In this document: positions 47,549 to 57,909 of the stretch, piece by piece
How the letters are laid out: each line of letters begins with the position of its first letter
Numbering within the stretch: position 1 is the stretch's first letter
NCBI GenBank assembly: GCA_029862205.1
Contig: JAOTXT010000005.1
Span: forward strand, 41,512-105,511
DNA: 64,000 nucleotides
Direction of reading: 5' to 3'
DNA from: Paracoccaceae bacterium
Lineage (GTDB): Bacteria > Pseudomonadota > Alphaproteobacteria > Rhodobacterales > Rhodobacteraceae
The notes under the pieces: model-generated
What the model was told of the DNA's origin: nothing
Seen by the model: only the letters and a program-made list of their open reading frames with translations
Database searches by the model: none
Position numbers and translations under genes: made by a program

Positions 47549-47625
47549 GGCCCCGTAGCTCAGCAGGATAGAGCAACCGCCTCCTAAGCGGTAGGTCAGA
47601 GGTTCGAATCCTCTCGGGGCCGCCA
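47549..47625 (+). tRNA. tRNA-Arg(CCT), CCA encoded
   Basis: Acceptor stem GGCCCCG (47549-47555) pairs with CGGGGCC (47615-47621). D arm GCTC/GAGC, anticodon stem ACCGC/GCGGT around loop CTCCTAA with anticodon CCT (47583-47585), and T arm AGAGG-TTCGAAT-CCTCT. Discriminator G, then CCA at 47623-47625. It decodes the rare arginine codon AGG. The gene lies between the M48 and dienelactone hydrolase genes; tRNA 3' ends are common integration sites, but no element is attached here. Confidence 0.97.
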
Positions 47626-47642
47626 TCCTGGAGTTTATACGC

Positions 47643-48314
47643 ATGAGCGAGACAGTTCAGTTGCGGGCTGCCGATGGTCATTCGTTCAATGCCTACCGGG
47701 CCGGCGCGGATGATGCCGCCGCGCCGGGCTTGGTCGTGATTCAGGAGATCTTCGGCGTGAATGGCCATATCCGCTCGGTGGCCGACCGGTTCGCGGCGCA
47801 AGGCTTCGCGGCGGTGGCGCCGGCGCTCTTCGACCGCATTGAGCCCGGGATCGAGCTTGGATACGGCGAGGCCGATATCGCGCGCGGCCGTGAGTTGAAG
47901 GACGTGGTCGCAACCGAAGATGCCTTGGCCGATGTGGCGGCTGCCGTCACGCTGCTCGCCGACGAGGGACGAAAGGTCGGCGTCGTCGGCTATTGTTGGG
48001 GCGGTTCTCTGGCCTGGGCCACTGCGACTCGGCTCGACGGTGTCTCGGCGGCGGTATCCTATTACGGTGGCCATGTGCCGGAGTGGGCCGGCGAGACGCC
48101 GCGCTGTCCGGTGGTGCTGCATTTTGGGGCTGAGGATCACGCGATCCCGATGGAAGGCGTCGAGGCGGTGGGCCGCGCCCATCCGGACCTGCCGATCCAC
48201 ATTTATCCGGCGGGTCACGGCTTTAGTTGCGATGCCCGCGGGTCCTATCACGCGGAGAGCGCCGCGCTGGCGCTGGAGCGCACCCTGGCCTTCTTGAACG
48301 AAAATCTGGCCTAG
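47643..48314 (+). CDS. Dienelactone hydrolase family protein
   Basis: Alpha/beta hydrolase with a cysteine nucleophile. 223 residues. The nucleophile elbow is GYCWGG with Cys118, the acid Asp165 in GAEDHAIP and the base His192 in PAGHGFSC. Glu36 in VVIQEIFGVN is the conserved residue that activates Cys. The family opens dienelactone in chlorocatechol breakdown, but most members have other or unknown substrates; no aromatic pathway genes are nearby. Starts 17 bases after the tRNA. Confidence 0.92.
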   Translation: MSETVQLRAADGHSFNAYRAGADDAAAPGLVVIQEIFGVNGHIRSVADRFAAQGFAAVAPALFDRIEPGIELGYGEADIARGRELKDVVATEDALADVAAAVTLLADEGRKVGVVGYCWGGSLAWATATRLDGVSAAVSYYGGHVPEWAGETPRCPVVLHFGAEDHAIPMEGVEAVGRAHPDLPIHIYPAGHGFSCDARGSYHAESAALALERTLAFLNENLA

Positions 48315-48320
48315 CGAAGC

Positions 48321-51300
48321 TTACGCGACCATTTCGGTTGCCTGGGTCAGGTCGACTGACACGAGCTGGCTGACGCCACGCTCGACCATGGTCACGCCGA
48401 ACAGCCGGTCCATCCGGCTCATCGTGATCGCGTGGTGGGTGATGATCATGAAGCGCGTATCGGTCTGGTGGATCATCTCGTCAAGCAGATCGCAGAACCG
48501 GGTCACATTGGCGTCGTCCAACGGCGCGTCGACCTCGTCCAGCACGCAGATCGGGGCGGGATTCGACAGGAACACCGCGAAGATCAGCGAAAGCGCGGTT
48601 AGGGTCTGCTCGCCGCCCGACAAGAGCGACAGCGTCGAGAGCTTCTTGCCCGGCGGCTGGCAGAGTATCTCGAGACCCGCGTCCAGAGGGTCGTCGGACT
48701 CGACCATGACCAGCCGCGCCTCTCCGCCGCCGAAGAGATGGCGGAAGAGGTTCGAGAACTTCTCATTCACTTGATCGAAGGCTTTCACGATGCGCTCGCG
48801 CCCTTCGCGGTTCAGTTCGGCGATGGCGGCGCGCAGCTTGGTGATCGCCGCTTCCAGGTCGTCCTTCTCCTGGCCGATCTGGTCGCGCTCGGTCTGAACC
48901 TCGGACGCGTCTTCCTCGGCGCGAAGATTTACGGCGCCGAGCGCTTCGCGCTGGCGGCGGAGCCGCACCAAATCCGCCTCCGCGGCCTCGGGCGACGGCA
49001 GGGCACCGGCTTCCTTGCCGGCTACTTCCAGCAGATCCTCGGGCGCCAGGTTCATCTCTTCGCGGATGCGCGTCGCCGCCACGTCGCGGCGCTCGGCCGC
49101 CGCTTCGAGCCGCGCCTCGGAGCGCGCGCGTGTCTCGCGGCACTCGGATGCCCGGCGTTCGGCATCGCGCTCGGCGGTCTCGGCCTCGCGCAGCCGCGTC
49201 TCGCCTTCGGCGAGGGCGTCGCTCGCCTGCTTGCGGCGTTCCTCGGCGGCGGCGATCTCGCCTGCCAGGGTCTCGCGCTTGGCGGCCAGTGTGTCCGGTG
49301 CATCTTCGGCTTTGACGCGCGCCTCGGCGGTCTCGGTGATCCGGGCCTGAAGCTCGGTCATGCGGTGACCGGCATGTTCCAGCCGGTCCTGCCAGCCCTT
49401 GCGCTCGCGAGTGATCTCGGACAGGCGCTTGTCGCGCTGGAGCCCCTCGCGGCGCACCTCGTCGGCGCGGCTGCGCGCGGCCAGCATGGCGGTGCGCGCC
49501 TGGTCCACATCGCCGCGCTTGGCCTCGACCGCGGCGCGGGCTTGGCCCACATCTTCGAGCTCGGCGAACGCCTCTTCCGCTTCGTTGAGCGTGCTCTCGG
49601 CCTCGCCGCGCTCGCCGCGCCGCAGCTCCAACGCGTGGCGCTGGGTCTCGAGCTTGGCACCGTGCATTTCGAACTCGGCCTCGGCTTTCGAGAGGGTCCG
49701 CGCCGCTTCGGCCAGGGCATGGTCGGCCTCGCGGCGCTTGGTCCTCAGGTCGGCCTCGCGCGCCGTGGCCGCTTCCAGGTCCGCTCGCGCCGCGTCATGG
49801 GCTTCGCGCGCTGTTGTCCGTTTGACCTCGACCTCGGCCAGGCTGGCGGTCAGGGTATCCAGCCGGTTGCGCTGCTGCAGCCGCAGGGCAGCGGAGGACG
49901 GGCTGTCCTCGGCCCTCACCCGGTAGCCGTCCCAGCGCCAGAGGTCGCCCTCGCGGCTGACCAGACGCTGCCCGGGCAGCAGATCGCCCTGAAGGACATC
50001 ACCCTTTCCGCGCTCGACCAGGCCCGTCTGGCTCAGGCGCCGCGAAAGCAGCGCGGGCGCGTCCACATGATCCGCCAAAGGAGTGGCCCCCGCCGGCAGC
50101 CCCGCGTTGGTCTTGTATGCGGCCAGGCCGATCCAGCCGGTGGCCGCCTCGCCCTTCTTCAACTCGGCGGCGCGCAGGTCGTCACCAAGCGCCGCGCCGA
50201 GCGCGGCCTCATAGCCTTCGGCCGCTGTGATCCGGTCGATGATCTGCGCCGCGCCGTCCTCGTCGCGCGCCATCAGGCGCTCCAGCGCCTGGACCTCGGC
50301 CTTCAGCGCAGTGATCTCGCCCTCGATCTCGGAGAAGTCGGCGCGGGCCACCGCCTCGGCGGTTTGGGCCGTGGCGCGGGCGGTCTCGGCCTTCTCCAAG
50401 GCCGCTTCGGCGTCCTGCGCCGCTTCGTGGGCGGCCTCGGTCGCGGTCAGGGCGGCCGACTGGGCGCTTTCGATCTGACCGATCCGTCCCGCCAAGTCCT
50501 GCTCGGCCTCCTCGGCGCGGCTGATATCGTCCCCGAGGCGCTGCAATGCTGAGCGCGCCTCCTCGCGGCGGCGCTCGGCGGCGGTGGCGCGGGCCGCCAG
50601 ACGGGCGGCCTCCTCGGTCAGCCGGTCCAGCGCCGTTTCCTGTTCGCTTAGCTGTTCCGCAGCGGCGCGGGCGGCGTCCTGTGCTTCGGCAAGTGCTTGG
50701 TCATGCCCCTCGCCGGCGGCGGCCAGTTCCGCCTCCTCCGCATTCAGCCGTTCGATCGAACCGTCAGCATCGCGGCCCAGTGTTTCTTCGCGTTCCAGGT
50801 CGATGCTCAGTTGGCGGGCGCGCGCCACCAGGGCCTCGATCTCGGCCCGGGCCCGGGCTTCGCGCTCGGCCAATTGGTCCCGCTCGATGGCGAGGCGCTG
50901 GTGCAGGGCGGCGGTGACCGATTCCTCCTGACGCAAGGGCGGCATCGCGTCCTCCGCCTCCTCGCGGCCGCGCCGGGCCGCCTGGACGTCGACCTCGGTT
51001 GCGACCGTTTCGCGGGTCGCGTCGGTCAGCGCGGCCTCCGCCGCCATATGCTCCTGATCGGCGTCTTGCCAGCGCAGGAACAGAAGCGCCGCCTCGGCCT
51101 GCCGCAGTTCGGTGCCGATCTTGCGGTAGCGCCGCGCCTGCGCCGCCTGGCGTTCGAGGGATTTGAGCTGATTGTCGAGCTGCTCGATCACATCCTCGAC
51201 CCGCGCGAGATTGGTTTCGGCGCCGTTCAGTTTGAGCTCGGCCTCGTGGCGGCGCTGATAGAGGCCCGAGATACCAGCCGCCTCCTCCAGGATCCGGCGG

Positions 51301-51779
51301 CGCGCCTTCGGCTTGGCGTTGATCAGCTCACCGATCTGACCCTGGCGAACCAGCGCGGGCGAATGGGCGCCGGTCGAGGCATCAGCGAACAGCATCTGCA
51401 CGTCGCGGGCGCGCACGGTCTTGCCGTTGACCGTGAAGGCCGAGCCGATATCGCGGGTGATCCGGCGGCTGACCTCGAGCATCGCATCTTCGTTGAACTG
51501 GGCCGGCGCGGTCTTATCCGCATTGTCGATGACCATGTCGACCGAAGCGGAGTTGCGCGCGGGCCGCGACTCGGCCCCGGCGAAGATCACGTCCTCCATG
51601 CCCTCGCCGCGCATCGCGGTCGGCCGGTTCTCGCCCATGACCCAGCGCATCGCTTCCAGCAGGTTGGATTTGCCGCAGCCGTTGGGGCCGACAATCGCGG
51701 TCAGCCCGGCCGAGATCACGAGCTCGGTCGGGTCGACGAAGGACTTGAAGCCCTGAAGTCTCAGCTTGGTGAACTGCAC
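48321..51779 (-). CDS. smc: Chromosome segregation/condensin protein SMC
   Basis: Ring-shaped ATPase that aligns and compacts sister chromosome arms after ParB loads it near parS. 1152 residues from the GTG at 51779, where the conserved start (V)[19 protein letters not shown] begins. A TTG at 51824 with an AGGAA site would add 15 residues. Walker A is GPNGCGKSN. Two long Ala/Glu/Arg-rich coiled coils flank a hinge near the middle. The C-terminal head has [16 protein letters not shown] and the Walker [12 protein letters not shown]. It shares the window with parABS, its usual loading partner. Confidence 0.95.
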   Translation of the reverse strand: MQFTKLRLQGFKSFVDPTELVISAGLTAIVGPNGCGKSNLLEAMRWVMGENRPTAMRGEGMEDVIFAGAESRPARNSASVDMVIDNADKTAPAQFNEDAMLEVSRRITRDIGSAFTVNGKTVRARDVQMLFADASTGAHSPALVRQGQIGELINAKPKARRRILEEAAGISGLYQRRHEAELKLNGAETNLARVEDVIEQLDNQLKSLERQAAQARRYRKIGTELRQAEAALLFLRWQDADQEHMAAEAALTDATRETVATEVDVQAARRGREEAEDAMPPLRQEESVTAALHQRLAIERDQLAEREARARAEIEALVARARQLSIDLEREETLGRDADGSIERLNAEEAELAAAGEGHDQALAEAQDAARAAAEQLSEQETALDRLTEEAARLAARATAAERRREEARSALQRLGDDISRAEEAEQDLAGRIGQIESAQSAALTATEAAHEAAQDAEAALEKAETARATAQTAEAVARADFSEIEGEITALKAEVQALERLMARDEDGAAQIIDRITAAEGYEAALGAALGDDLRAAELKKGEAATGWIGLAAYKTNAGLPAGATPLADHVDAPALLSRRLSQTGLVERGKGDVLQGDLLPGQRLVSREGDLWRWDGYRVRAEDSPSSAALRLQQRNRLDTLTASLAEVEVKRTTAREAHDAARADLEAATAREADLRTKRREADHALAEAARTLSKAEAEFEMHGAKLETQRHALELRRGERGEAESTLNEAEEAFAELEDVGQARAAVEAKRGDVDQARTAMLAARSRADEVRREGLQRDKRLSEITRERKGWQDRLEHAGHRMTELQARITETAEARVKAEDAPDTLAAKRETLAGEIAAAEERRKQASDALAEGETRLREAETAERDAERRASECRETRARSEARLEAAAERRDVAATRIREEMNLAPEDLLEVAGKEAGALPSPEAAEADLVRLRRQREALGAVNLRAEEDASEVQTERDQIGQEKDDLEAAITKLRAAIAELNREGRERIVKAFDQVNEKFSNLFRHLFGGGEARLVMVESDDPLDAGLEILCQPPGKKLSTLSLLSGGEQTLTALSLIFAVFLSNPAPICVLDEVDAPLDDANVTRFCDLLDEMIHQTDTRFMIITHHAITMSRMDRLFGVTMVERGVSQLVSVDLTQATEMVA

Positions 51780-52010
51780 CCTGGTTTGCCCAACCCGTCT
51801 GGTTTCACTGGACGGACCGGGCAATAGCCCGGATTTCCTGCCTCGATGCCGGGCCCTAGGGGCCCGTTGTCATTATCGCACCAGTTTTGGCGATGCGGGC
51901 CGCCGCTGTCAACGATAGCGATGCCCGATCTGGGGTCTATGCAGGATCAATCCACAAGATATTGGCGCGGTAAATTGGCGCCGCCTTGCCGGGGCAGCGC
52001 TGGCTACACG

Positions 52011-52622
52011 TCAAAGCGCCGCGTCCACCAGGGCGGCCAATGTATCGAAGTCCATATTGCCGGGATGCTTTTCGCCGTCGATGATGAAGGTGGGCGTCGA
52101 GGTAACACCATCGGCCTCGGCGTTCTCCTGATAAGTCGTGATCAGCGCCTTCGCATAGTCCTGGTCGCTAAGACAGGCATCGAGTTGCTCGGCCGAAAGC
52201 CCGTTCAGCCGCCCGATCTTCTGAATCTCGCCGCCGATCTTGTCCTCGGCCACCCGGGCCCAGACGCTCTGTTTCTTGAGGAACTGATCGGCGAGCGGAT
52301 AGAAGGCATCCCTGCCGCCGCAGCGCGCGGTCATCGAGGCCCAGAGGCCAAAACGGTCGAAATAAACGTCGCGGAAAATGAACCGGATCTTGCCGGTGTC
52401 AATATAGGCCGCCTTGAATTGGGGCCAGGTATCGCGGTGGAAGTTGGCGCAGTGCGGACAGGTGAATGACGCATACTCGATCACCGTAACTGGGGAATCC
52501 TCGTTACCCAGCACCACATCGCCCAGCACCGGTTCGGCATGGGCGGCAGCAGGGACGAGCGCGGCCGCCCCGGCGGCACCGATCAGGGCGATAAGGCTGC
52601 GGCGGTCGATCGGTCGAGGCAT
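52011..52622 (-). CDS. Exported DsbA-family thiol-disulfide oxidoreductase
   Basis: 203 residues from ATG 52622, preceded by GGAG; ATG 52634 is possible. The signal DRRSLIALIGAAGAAALVPAAAHA has a twin arginine and may use the Tat or Sec route. The active site is CPHC in EYASFTCPHCANFHRD, with a cis-Pro in GVTSTPTFIIDG. Thioredoxin_4/BdbD-like fold. Forms disulfides in periplasmic proteins. It lies 19 bases after the DUF721 gene and upstream of smc; this order is common in Rhodobacterales-like genomes. Confidence 0.92.
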   Translation of the reverse strand: MPRPIDRRSLIALIGAAGAAALVPAAAHAEPVLGDVVLGNEDSPVTVIEYASFTCPHCANFHRDTWPQFKAAYIDTGKIRFIFRDVYFDRFGLWASMTARCGGRDAFYPLADQFLKKQSVWARVAEDKIGGEIQKIGRLNGLSAEQLDACLSDQDYAKALITTYQENAEADGVTSTPTFIIDGEKHPGNMDFDTLAALVDAAL

Positions 52623-52641
52623 CGTGGTCTCCATCAAAAGA

Positions 52642-53211
52642 TCAGGTTTTCTCTGGTTCGTTGCGCGCCAGGATATGGGCGCCCATGCGGGTCAGCGCGG
52701 CGCGCAGTTCCGGGTTTTCGATTCCATTGGTTAGCCGGCTCGCCGCAGCCTTGGCCTCCGGACCAGGTTCCGCAGCCGTCGCTTCCGGCGCACCGGTGAA
52801 GGCCGCCGCAGGTTCGGCGAAGCCGGGATTGCCCGTGGTTTGGGTCAGTTTCAGGCGTCCGATGGCGCGGTATCCGTAGAATTGGTTGACGCGCTCGATG
52901 ATGCGCGGCTCCAAATGGGCGACTTCGGGCGCACGCGCGCCCTCGGCGCACACGATCAGCGTGGCGGCCAGGCCGTGGTCGCGAGGATAGGTGACCTTGA
53001 CGGGCATGCAGAGGCCGGACAGGCCCTCGCCGACGATCTCGGACCAGCGCAGCAGAACCTCGGGCTCGGCAAATCCATGCGTGGCGGCGGCATTGCCCAG
53101 GTGCTTGCGCGCCGCCTCGGACGGGCGGCGGAACCCGCCTCCCCTCTTGCGGGTGCGCTCCTGGGGACCGGGTTTCGATCCGCCCTTGCCGCGTTCAGAT
53201 GCCAGCGTCAT
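52642..53211 (-). CDS. DUF721 (DciA-type) protein
   Basis: 189 residues. The core ARKHLGNAAATHGFAEPEVLLRWSEIVGEGLSGLCMPVKVTYPRDHG...LIVCAEGARAPEVAHLEPRIIERVNQFYGY is the DUF721 domain (about residues 34-122), which in DciA assists loading of the replicative helicase DnaB. The basic N-terminus (KPGPQERTRKRGGG) would bind DNA. The C-terminal 60 residues are Ala/Glu-rich and look disordered. Divergent from mutY, with 151 bases between. Confidence 0.88.
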   Translation of the reverse strand: MTLASERGKGGSKPGPQERTRKRGGGFRRPSEAARKHLGNAAATHGFAEPEVLLRWSEIVGEGLSGLCMPVKVTYPRDHGLAATLIVCAEGARAPEVAHLEPRIIERVNQFYGYRAIGRLKLTQTTGNPGFAEPAAAFTGAPEATAAEPGPEAKAAASRLTNGIENPELRAALTRMGAHILARNEPEKT

Positions 53212-53362
53212 TCTCCTTGCGATGGCCCTTTCGGGCTCTAACGGGCCGGGGACCGGTTTCCGCCTCGAAGTTCCGGGGTTAAGGGGTAGTCAGCGCCAGG
53301 CAAAGATAGTCGCGACCCCGGGACATAACAACGGGACATAATAGCCGAAGGAAATAACAATC

Positions 53363-54397
53363 GTGACATCGCGCGAAACCCTGGCCGGGCGGCTGTTGCA
53401 TTGGTACGACCGGCACCACCGGACGATGCCTTGGCGCGTGGCGCCGGACCAACGCGTGGCGGGGGTCCGGCCCGAGCCCTATCATGTCTGGCTAAGCGAG
53501 GTGATGCTGCAGCAAACAACCGTCGCGGCGGTGCGGGACTACTTCGTGAACTTTACCCGCCGTTGGCCAACTGTCGCGGCACTGGCCGCCGCGCCCCGCG
53601 ACGATGTCCTCGCGGCTTGGGCAGGGCTTGGCTACTATGCCCGGGCGCGAAACCTGCACGCCTGCGCCCAGGCGGTCGCGGATGCCGGCGGACGGTTTCC
53701 GGAGATCGAGGAGGGTCTGCGCGCGCTTCCCGGAATCGGGCCGTACACGGCCGCCGCGATCGCGGCCATCGCCTTCGATGAGCCTGCGGCCGTGGTCGAC
53801 GGCAATGTGGAACGCGTGATGGCGCGCCTTTTCGCCGAGACCGATCCACTGCCCGGGGTGAAGGACCGGTTGAAGTCCCATGCGGCGGGGCTCACGCCCA
53901 GTCACCGGCCCGGCGATTACGCCCAGGCGGTTATGGACCTGGGCGCCACGATCTGCACCCCGCGCCAACCCGCTTGCGGTATCTGCCCCTGGGGCGCCGA
54001 TTGCCGGGCTTCGGCGCAAGGGATCGCGGAGCATTTGCCCGCCCGGGCCCCAAAGAAGGTGAAACCGGTGCGCCATGGCACCGCCTATCTGGCGATTGAC
54101 CGGGCAGGCCGGGTGCTGACCGTGCGCCGGCCCGAAAGCGGGCTTCTGGGCGGGATGCTTGCGCTGCCCTCGACCGATTGGGCGGAGGCACCGCCCGAGC
54201 CCGCGCCCCCTTTCGCCGCAGACTGGCAGCCTTTGGGCGAAGTGCGCCATACCTTCACCCATTTTCATCTGCGGCTCGCAGTCGACTGGGTTCAGGCAGA
54301 ATTCGGCCAAGGCGCGATGGCGCCTGACGAGGCTGAGGCGACGATGCCGACGGTCTTCGCCAAGGCGCTGCGGCTCGCGCGCCAGCCCGCTGGGTAG
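53363..54397 (+). CDS. mutY: A/G-specific adenine glycosylase MutY
   Basis: Removes adenine paired with 8-oxoguanine. 344 residues from a GTG start with an AAGGAA site. The catalytic Glu46 lies in LSEVMLQQTTV, the helix-hairpin-helix is LPGIGPYTAAAI near 122-133, and catalytic Asp146 is in VVDGNVERV. The [4Fe-4S] loop is C-x6-C-x2-C-x5-C at Cys198, 205, 208 and 214. The C-terminal NUDIX-like domain reads LTVRRPESGLLGGMLALPSTDW. Full length. Divergent from DUF721. Confidence 0.95.
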   Translation: MTSRETLAGRLLHWYDRHHRTMPWRVAPDQRVAGVRPEPYHVWLSEVMLQQTTVAAVRDYFVNFTRRWPTVAALAAAPRDDVLAAWAGLGYYARARNLHACAQAVADAGGRFPEIEEGLRALPGIGPYTAAAIAAIAFDEPAAVVDGNVERVMARLFAETDPLPGVKDRLKSHAAGLTPSHRPGDYAQAVMDLGATICTPRQPACGICPWGADCRASAQGIAEHLPARAPKKVKPVRHGTAYLAIDRAGRVLTVRRPESGLLGGMLALPSTDWAEAPPEPAPPFAADWQPLGEVRHTFTHFHLRLAVDWVQAEFGQGAMAPDEAEATMPTVFAKALRLARQPAG

Positions 54398-54403
54398 CAG
54401 CAA

Positions 54404-54427
54404 AAAAGAAGCCCCGTCTCCGGGGCT
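54404..54427 (-). terminator. Intrinsic terminator of ccrM
   Basis: AGCCCCG (54410-54416) and CGGGGCT (54421-54427) form a 7-pair stem. On the minus strand the loop is GAGA (a GNRA tetraloop) and the stem is followed by TTCTTTTTT, so it ends leftward transcripts from the methylase gene. It lies 13 bases beyond the mutY stop. Confidence 0.85.
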
Positions 54428-54474
54428 GGAAAGGTAGGGCCGAGGCTAAAGGCCCGGGCAGGTATCTCCAAATT

Positions 54475-55572
<1,098 letters not shown>

Positions 55573-55674
55573 TCACATGCGGGAGACTAGGATGCCCCCT
55601 GATTCGAGGCCAAGATGAGTCAAAAGATATCTAGCGTCAATAAATCTTTTGAATCATATGTTTGTTAACGAGTT

Positions 55675-56316
55675 TTAATCTAATTTCTTGCCTAGATTGC
55701 ACAAGATATTGTGGATGGGCTTGAACGATCGCCTATGGTGCGGGGTCACGCCCAGCCGCTCCAGCGCCGCGCGATGGGCCGCGGTGCCATAACCCTGGTT
55801 GGTCTCCCAGCTGTAGCCGGGATACGCCACGGCCAGATCCGCCATGATCCGGTCGCGGGTCACCTTGGCGACGATCGAGGCGGCCGCGATCGACAGCGAG
55901 CTTGCGTCGCCGCCGACCAGTGCCCGCCCTTGGCAGGGCAGATCCGGCGGCAGCCGGTTGCCGTCGACCAAAGCAACGCAAGGGGCCGGGTCTAGCACGG
56001 CGATAGCGCGGCACATGGCCAGGTCGTTGGCGCGCAGGATGTTCAGCCGGTCGATCTCGGACACCGAGGCGGCGCCAATCCCGACCGACGCATCGGCCAT
56101 GATCCGATCGAAGAGGGTCGCGCGCCTGACCGCAGACAGCCTCTTCGAGTCGTCCAGGCCGTCGGGGATGGTGCTTCGATCCAGCACCACGGCGGCGGCC
56201 ACGACCGGACCCGCCCAGGGGCCGCGCCCCGCCTCGTCGATACCACATACAGTGACAGTTTTGCCAAAAACCGCATCTTCTTGTGTCAGGTCGGGTGGCG
56301 TCGTTGTGCGTTTCAT
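55675..56316 (-). CDS. rnhB: Ribonuclease HII
   Basis: Removes RNA from RNA-DNA hybrids and misincorporated ribonucleotides. 213 residues. VCGIDEAGRGPWAGPVVAAAVVL carries the catalytic Asp27-Glu28 pair, DDSKRLS follows, and VDGNRLP and ASIVAKVTRDRIM hold the other acidic residues. It is 120 bases upstream of ccrM on the same strand, with an AT-rich spacer (55600-55675) that may hold the ccrM promoter. Divergent from a small membrane protein gene. Confidence 0.96.
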   Translation of the reverse strand: MKRTTTPPDLTQEDAVFGKTVTVCGIDEAGRGPWAGPVVAAAVVLDRSTIPDGLDDSKRLSAVRRATLFDRIMADASVGIGAASVSEIDRLNILRANDLAMCRAIAVLDPAPCVALVDGNRLPPDLPCQGRALVGGDASSLSIAAASIVAKVTRDRIMADLAVAYPGYSWETNQGYGTAAHRAALERLGVTPHHRRSFKPIHNILCNLGKKLD

Positions 56317-56369
56317 GGCATTCTCGGCGGCACGAACGGTATTTGAAATGACATATGGAGGATCGAGCA

Positions 56370-56669
56370 GTGCGTAAAGAAATATCCTGGATCAGCCCCT
56401 TGCGCTTGGGCATCATCTACGCCGTCGTCTCTGCCGTCATGTTCCTGATTTTCGGCATCATCGGCCTGATCTTCGGCGGCATTGGCGGCATGGGTGGTAT
56501 GGGCGCCGGCGAGGTGGGCATGGCGATGGGCGGCGGCATCGTCGGCGTCCTCATCGGCATCATCATGGGGGGCGTCTTCGGCTTCATCGGAGGCGTTCTC
56601 GGCGCATTCGTCTACAACATTGCCGCCGGTGCGGTCGGCGGGGTTATCATCGAGATGAAGGACATTTGA
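56370..56669 (+). CDS. Small glycine-rich membrane protein
   Basis: 99 residues from a GTG at 56370 with GGAGG 8 bases upstream; an ATG at 56355 overlaps that ribosome site and is unlikely. Two glycine-rich membrane segments (LGIIYAVVSAVMFLIFGIIGLIFGG and VGVLIGIIMGGVFGFIGGVLGAFVYNIAAGAVGG) follow a short charged start (RKEISWISPLR). GxxxG packing is frequent. I do not recognise a named family. No partner gene is apparent; its 3' neighbour is convergent. Confidence 0.8.
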   Translation: MRKEISWISPLRLGIIYAVVSAVMFLIFGIIGLIFGGIGGMGGMGAGEVGMAMGGGIVGVLIGIIMGGVFGFIGGVLGAFVYNIAAGAVGGVIIEMKDI

Positions 56670-56708
56670 CGCCGCGCGTCCGGCGTAACGCCAGGCGCCA
56701 CAGGCTGG

Positions 56709-57800
56709 TTACAGCCCGAGCGACAGCTGATCGCCGGCCCGCGGCGGCGGCCGGAAAAGATCGCATCTAAGTTCGCGACCGCCGGTCGAGAGCCCATGGC
56801 GCAGGCAGGCGGCCGCGAAACGCTTCGCTATCAGCCGCGCGTGGACGCCCTCGCCCTTCATCCGCTTGCCGAAGGTCGGGTCGTAATCGCGGCCCCCATG
56901 CATCTCGCGCACTTTGCCCAGGACACGCTTCGCGCGATCCGGGTAGTGCCGGTCCAGCCAGTCGCGAAAAAGCGGATTCACCTCGAGCGGCAAGCGCATG
57001 GTGATGTATCCCGCGCGCGTCGCCCCCGCGCCGGCCGCGGCCTCGACCAGGCGCTCGATCTCGACCTCGGTCAGGGCCGGGATCACCGGAGCGATGTTGA
57101 CACCGACAGGCACGCCCGCCCGTGAAAGCGCCCGGATCATCTCGAGCCGCCGTCCGGGCGCCGCGGCGCGCGGCTCCATCGCCCGGCAGAGGCGCCCATT
57201 GAGCGTGGTCAGCGAGACTTGAACCTGGGCCAGTCGCTGCGCCGCCATCTCGCCGAGCAGATCCAGGTCGCGGGTCACCAGCGATCCCTTGGTCGTAATC
57301 ATCACCGGATGGCGATAATCGCGCAGTACCTCCAGCACCCCGCGCATCACCCGCCATTGTTTCTCGACCGGCTGATAGGGGTCGGTATTGGTGCCGATGG
57401 CGATGGGCGCGACCCGGTAGCCAGGCTTCCGAAGCGCCGCCTCAAGCAGCCGCGGCGCGTCAGGTTTGGCGACAAGGCGGGTCTCGAAATCGAGCCCGGG
57501 CGAAAGGCCGAGCTGCGCATGGGTCGGGCGCGCATAGCAATAAACGCAGCCATGTTCGCAGCCGCGGTAGGGATTGACCGAACGGTCGAAGGGCACGTCG
57601 GGTGATTGGTTCCGGGTCAGCACCGTGCGGCTGGCATCGGTGGCTACCTCGGTCCGGAACGGCGGAAGCTCCTCGGCAATGTCCCAGCCATCGTCGGCGG
57701 GTTCGCTGGAATGCCTTTCGAACCGTCCCGTCGGGTTCAGCGCAGCCCCCCGGCCGCGCCGGCGCTGCGGGTCGATGAGGTGGGTGAAGCCGGTATCCAC
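56709..57800 (-). CDS. PA0069-family radical SAM protein
   Basis: 363 residues from a GTG at 57800 with AAGGAG six bases upstream; an upstream TTG is less likely. The cluster motif CEHGCVYC (C-x3-C-x2-C, Cys81, Cys85, Cys88) lies in NPYRGCEHGCVYCYARPTH, followed by TNTDPYQPVEKQW. These are hallmarks of the SPL-like (spore photoproduct lyase-related) COG1533 group. The reaction is unknown in Gram-negatives; a DNA-repair role has been suggested by similarity only. Convergent with the small membrane protein gene. Confidence 0.88.
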   Translation of the reverse strand: MDTGFTHLIDPQRRRGRGAALNPTGRFERHSSEPADDGWDIAEELPPFRTEVATDASRTVLTRNQSPDVPFDRSVNPYRGCEHGCVYCYARPTHAQLGLSPGLDFETRLVAKPDAPRLLEAALRKPGYRVAPIAIGTNTDPYQPVEKQWRVMRGVLEVLRDYRHPVMITTKGSLVTRDLDLLGEMAAQRLAQVQVSLTTLNGRLCRAMEPRAAAPGRRLEMIRALSRAGVPVGVNIAPVIPALTEVEIERLVEAAAGAGATRAGYITMRLPLEVNPLFRDWLDRHYPDRAKRVLGKVREMHGGRDYDPTFGKRMKGEGVHARLIAKRFAAACLRHGLSTGGRELRCDLFRPPPRAGDQLSLGL

Positions 57801-57909
57801 GCGAATCTCCTTGTTTGAGAACAATACAAGAACATCGCGGGCAAGTCGATCCGGCTTTTCCAACCGGCGCCCAGCGGTCAGGGGGCGTCACGCGGGCATC
57901 ACGGGGACA

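Noticed and set aside
51840..51870. GGGCCCTAGGGGCCC dyad upstream of smc
   Set aside because: Short GC-rich dyad without a T-run and without another copy; likely chance in a GC-rich spacer.
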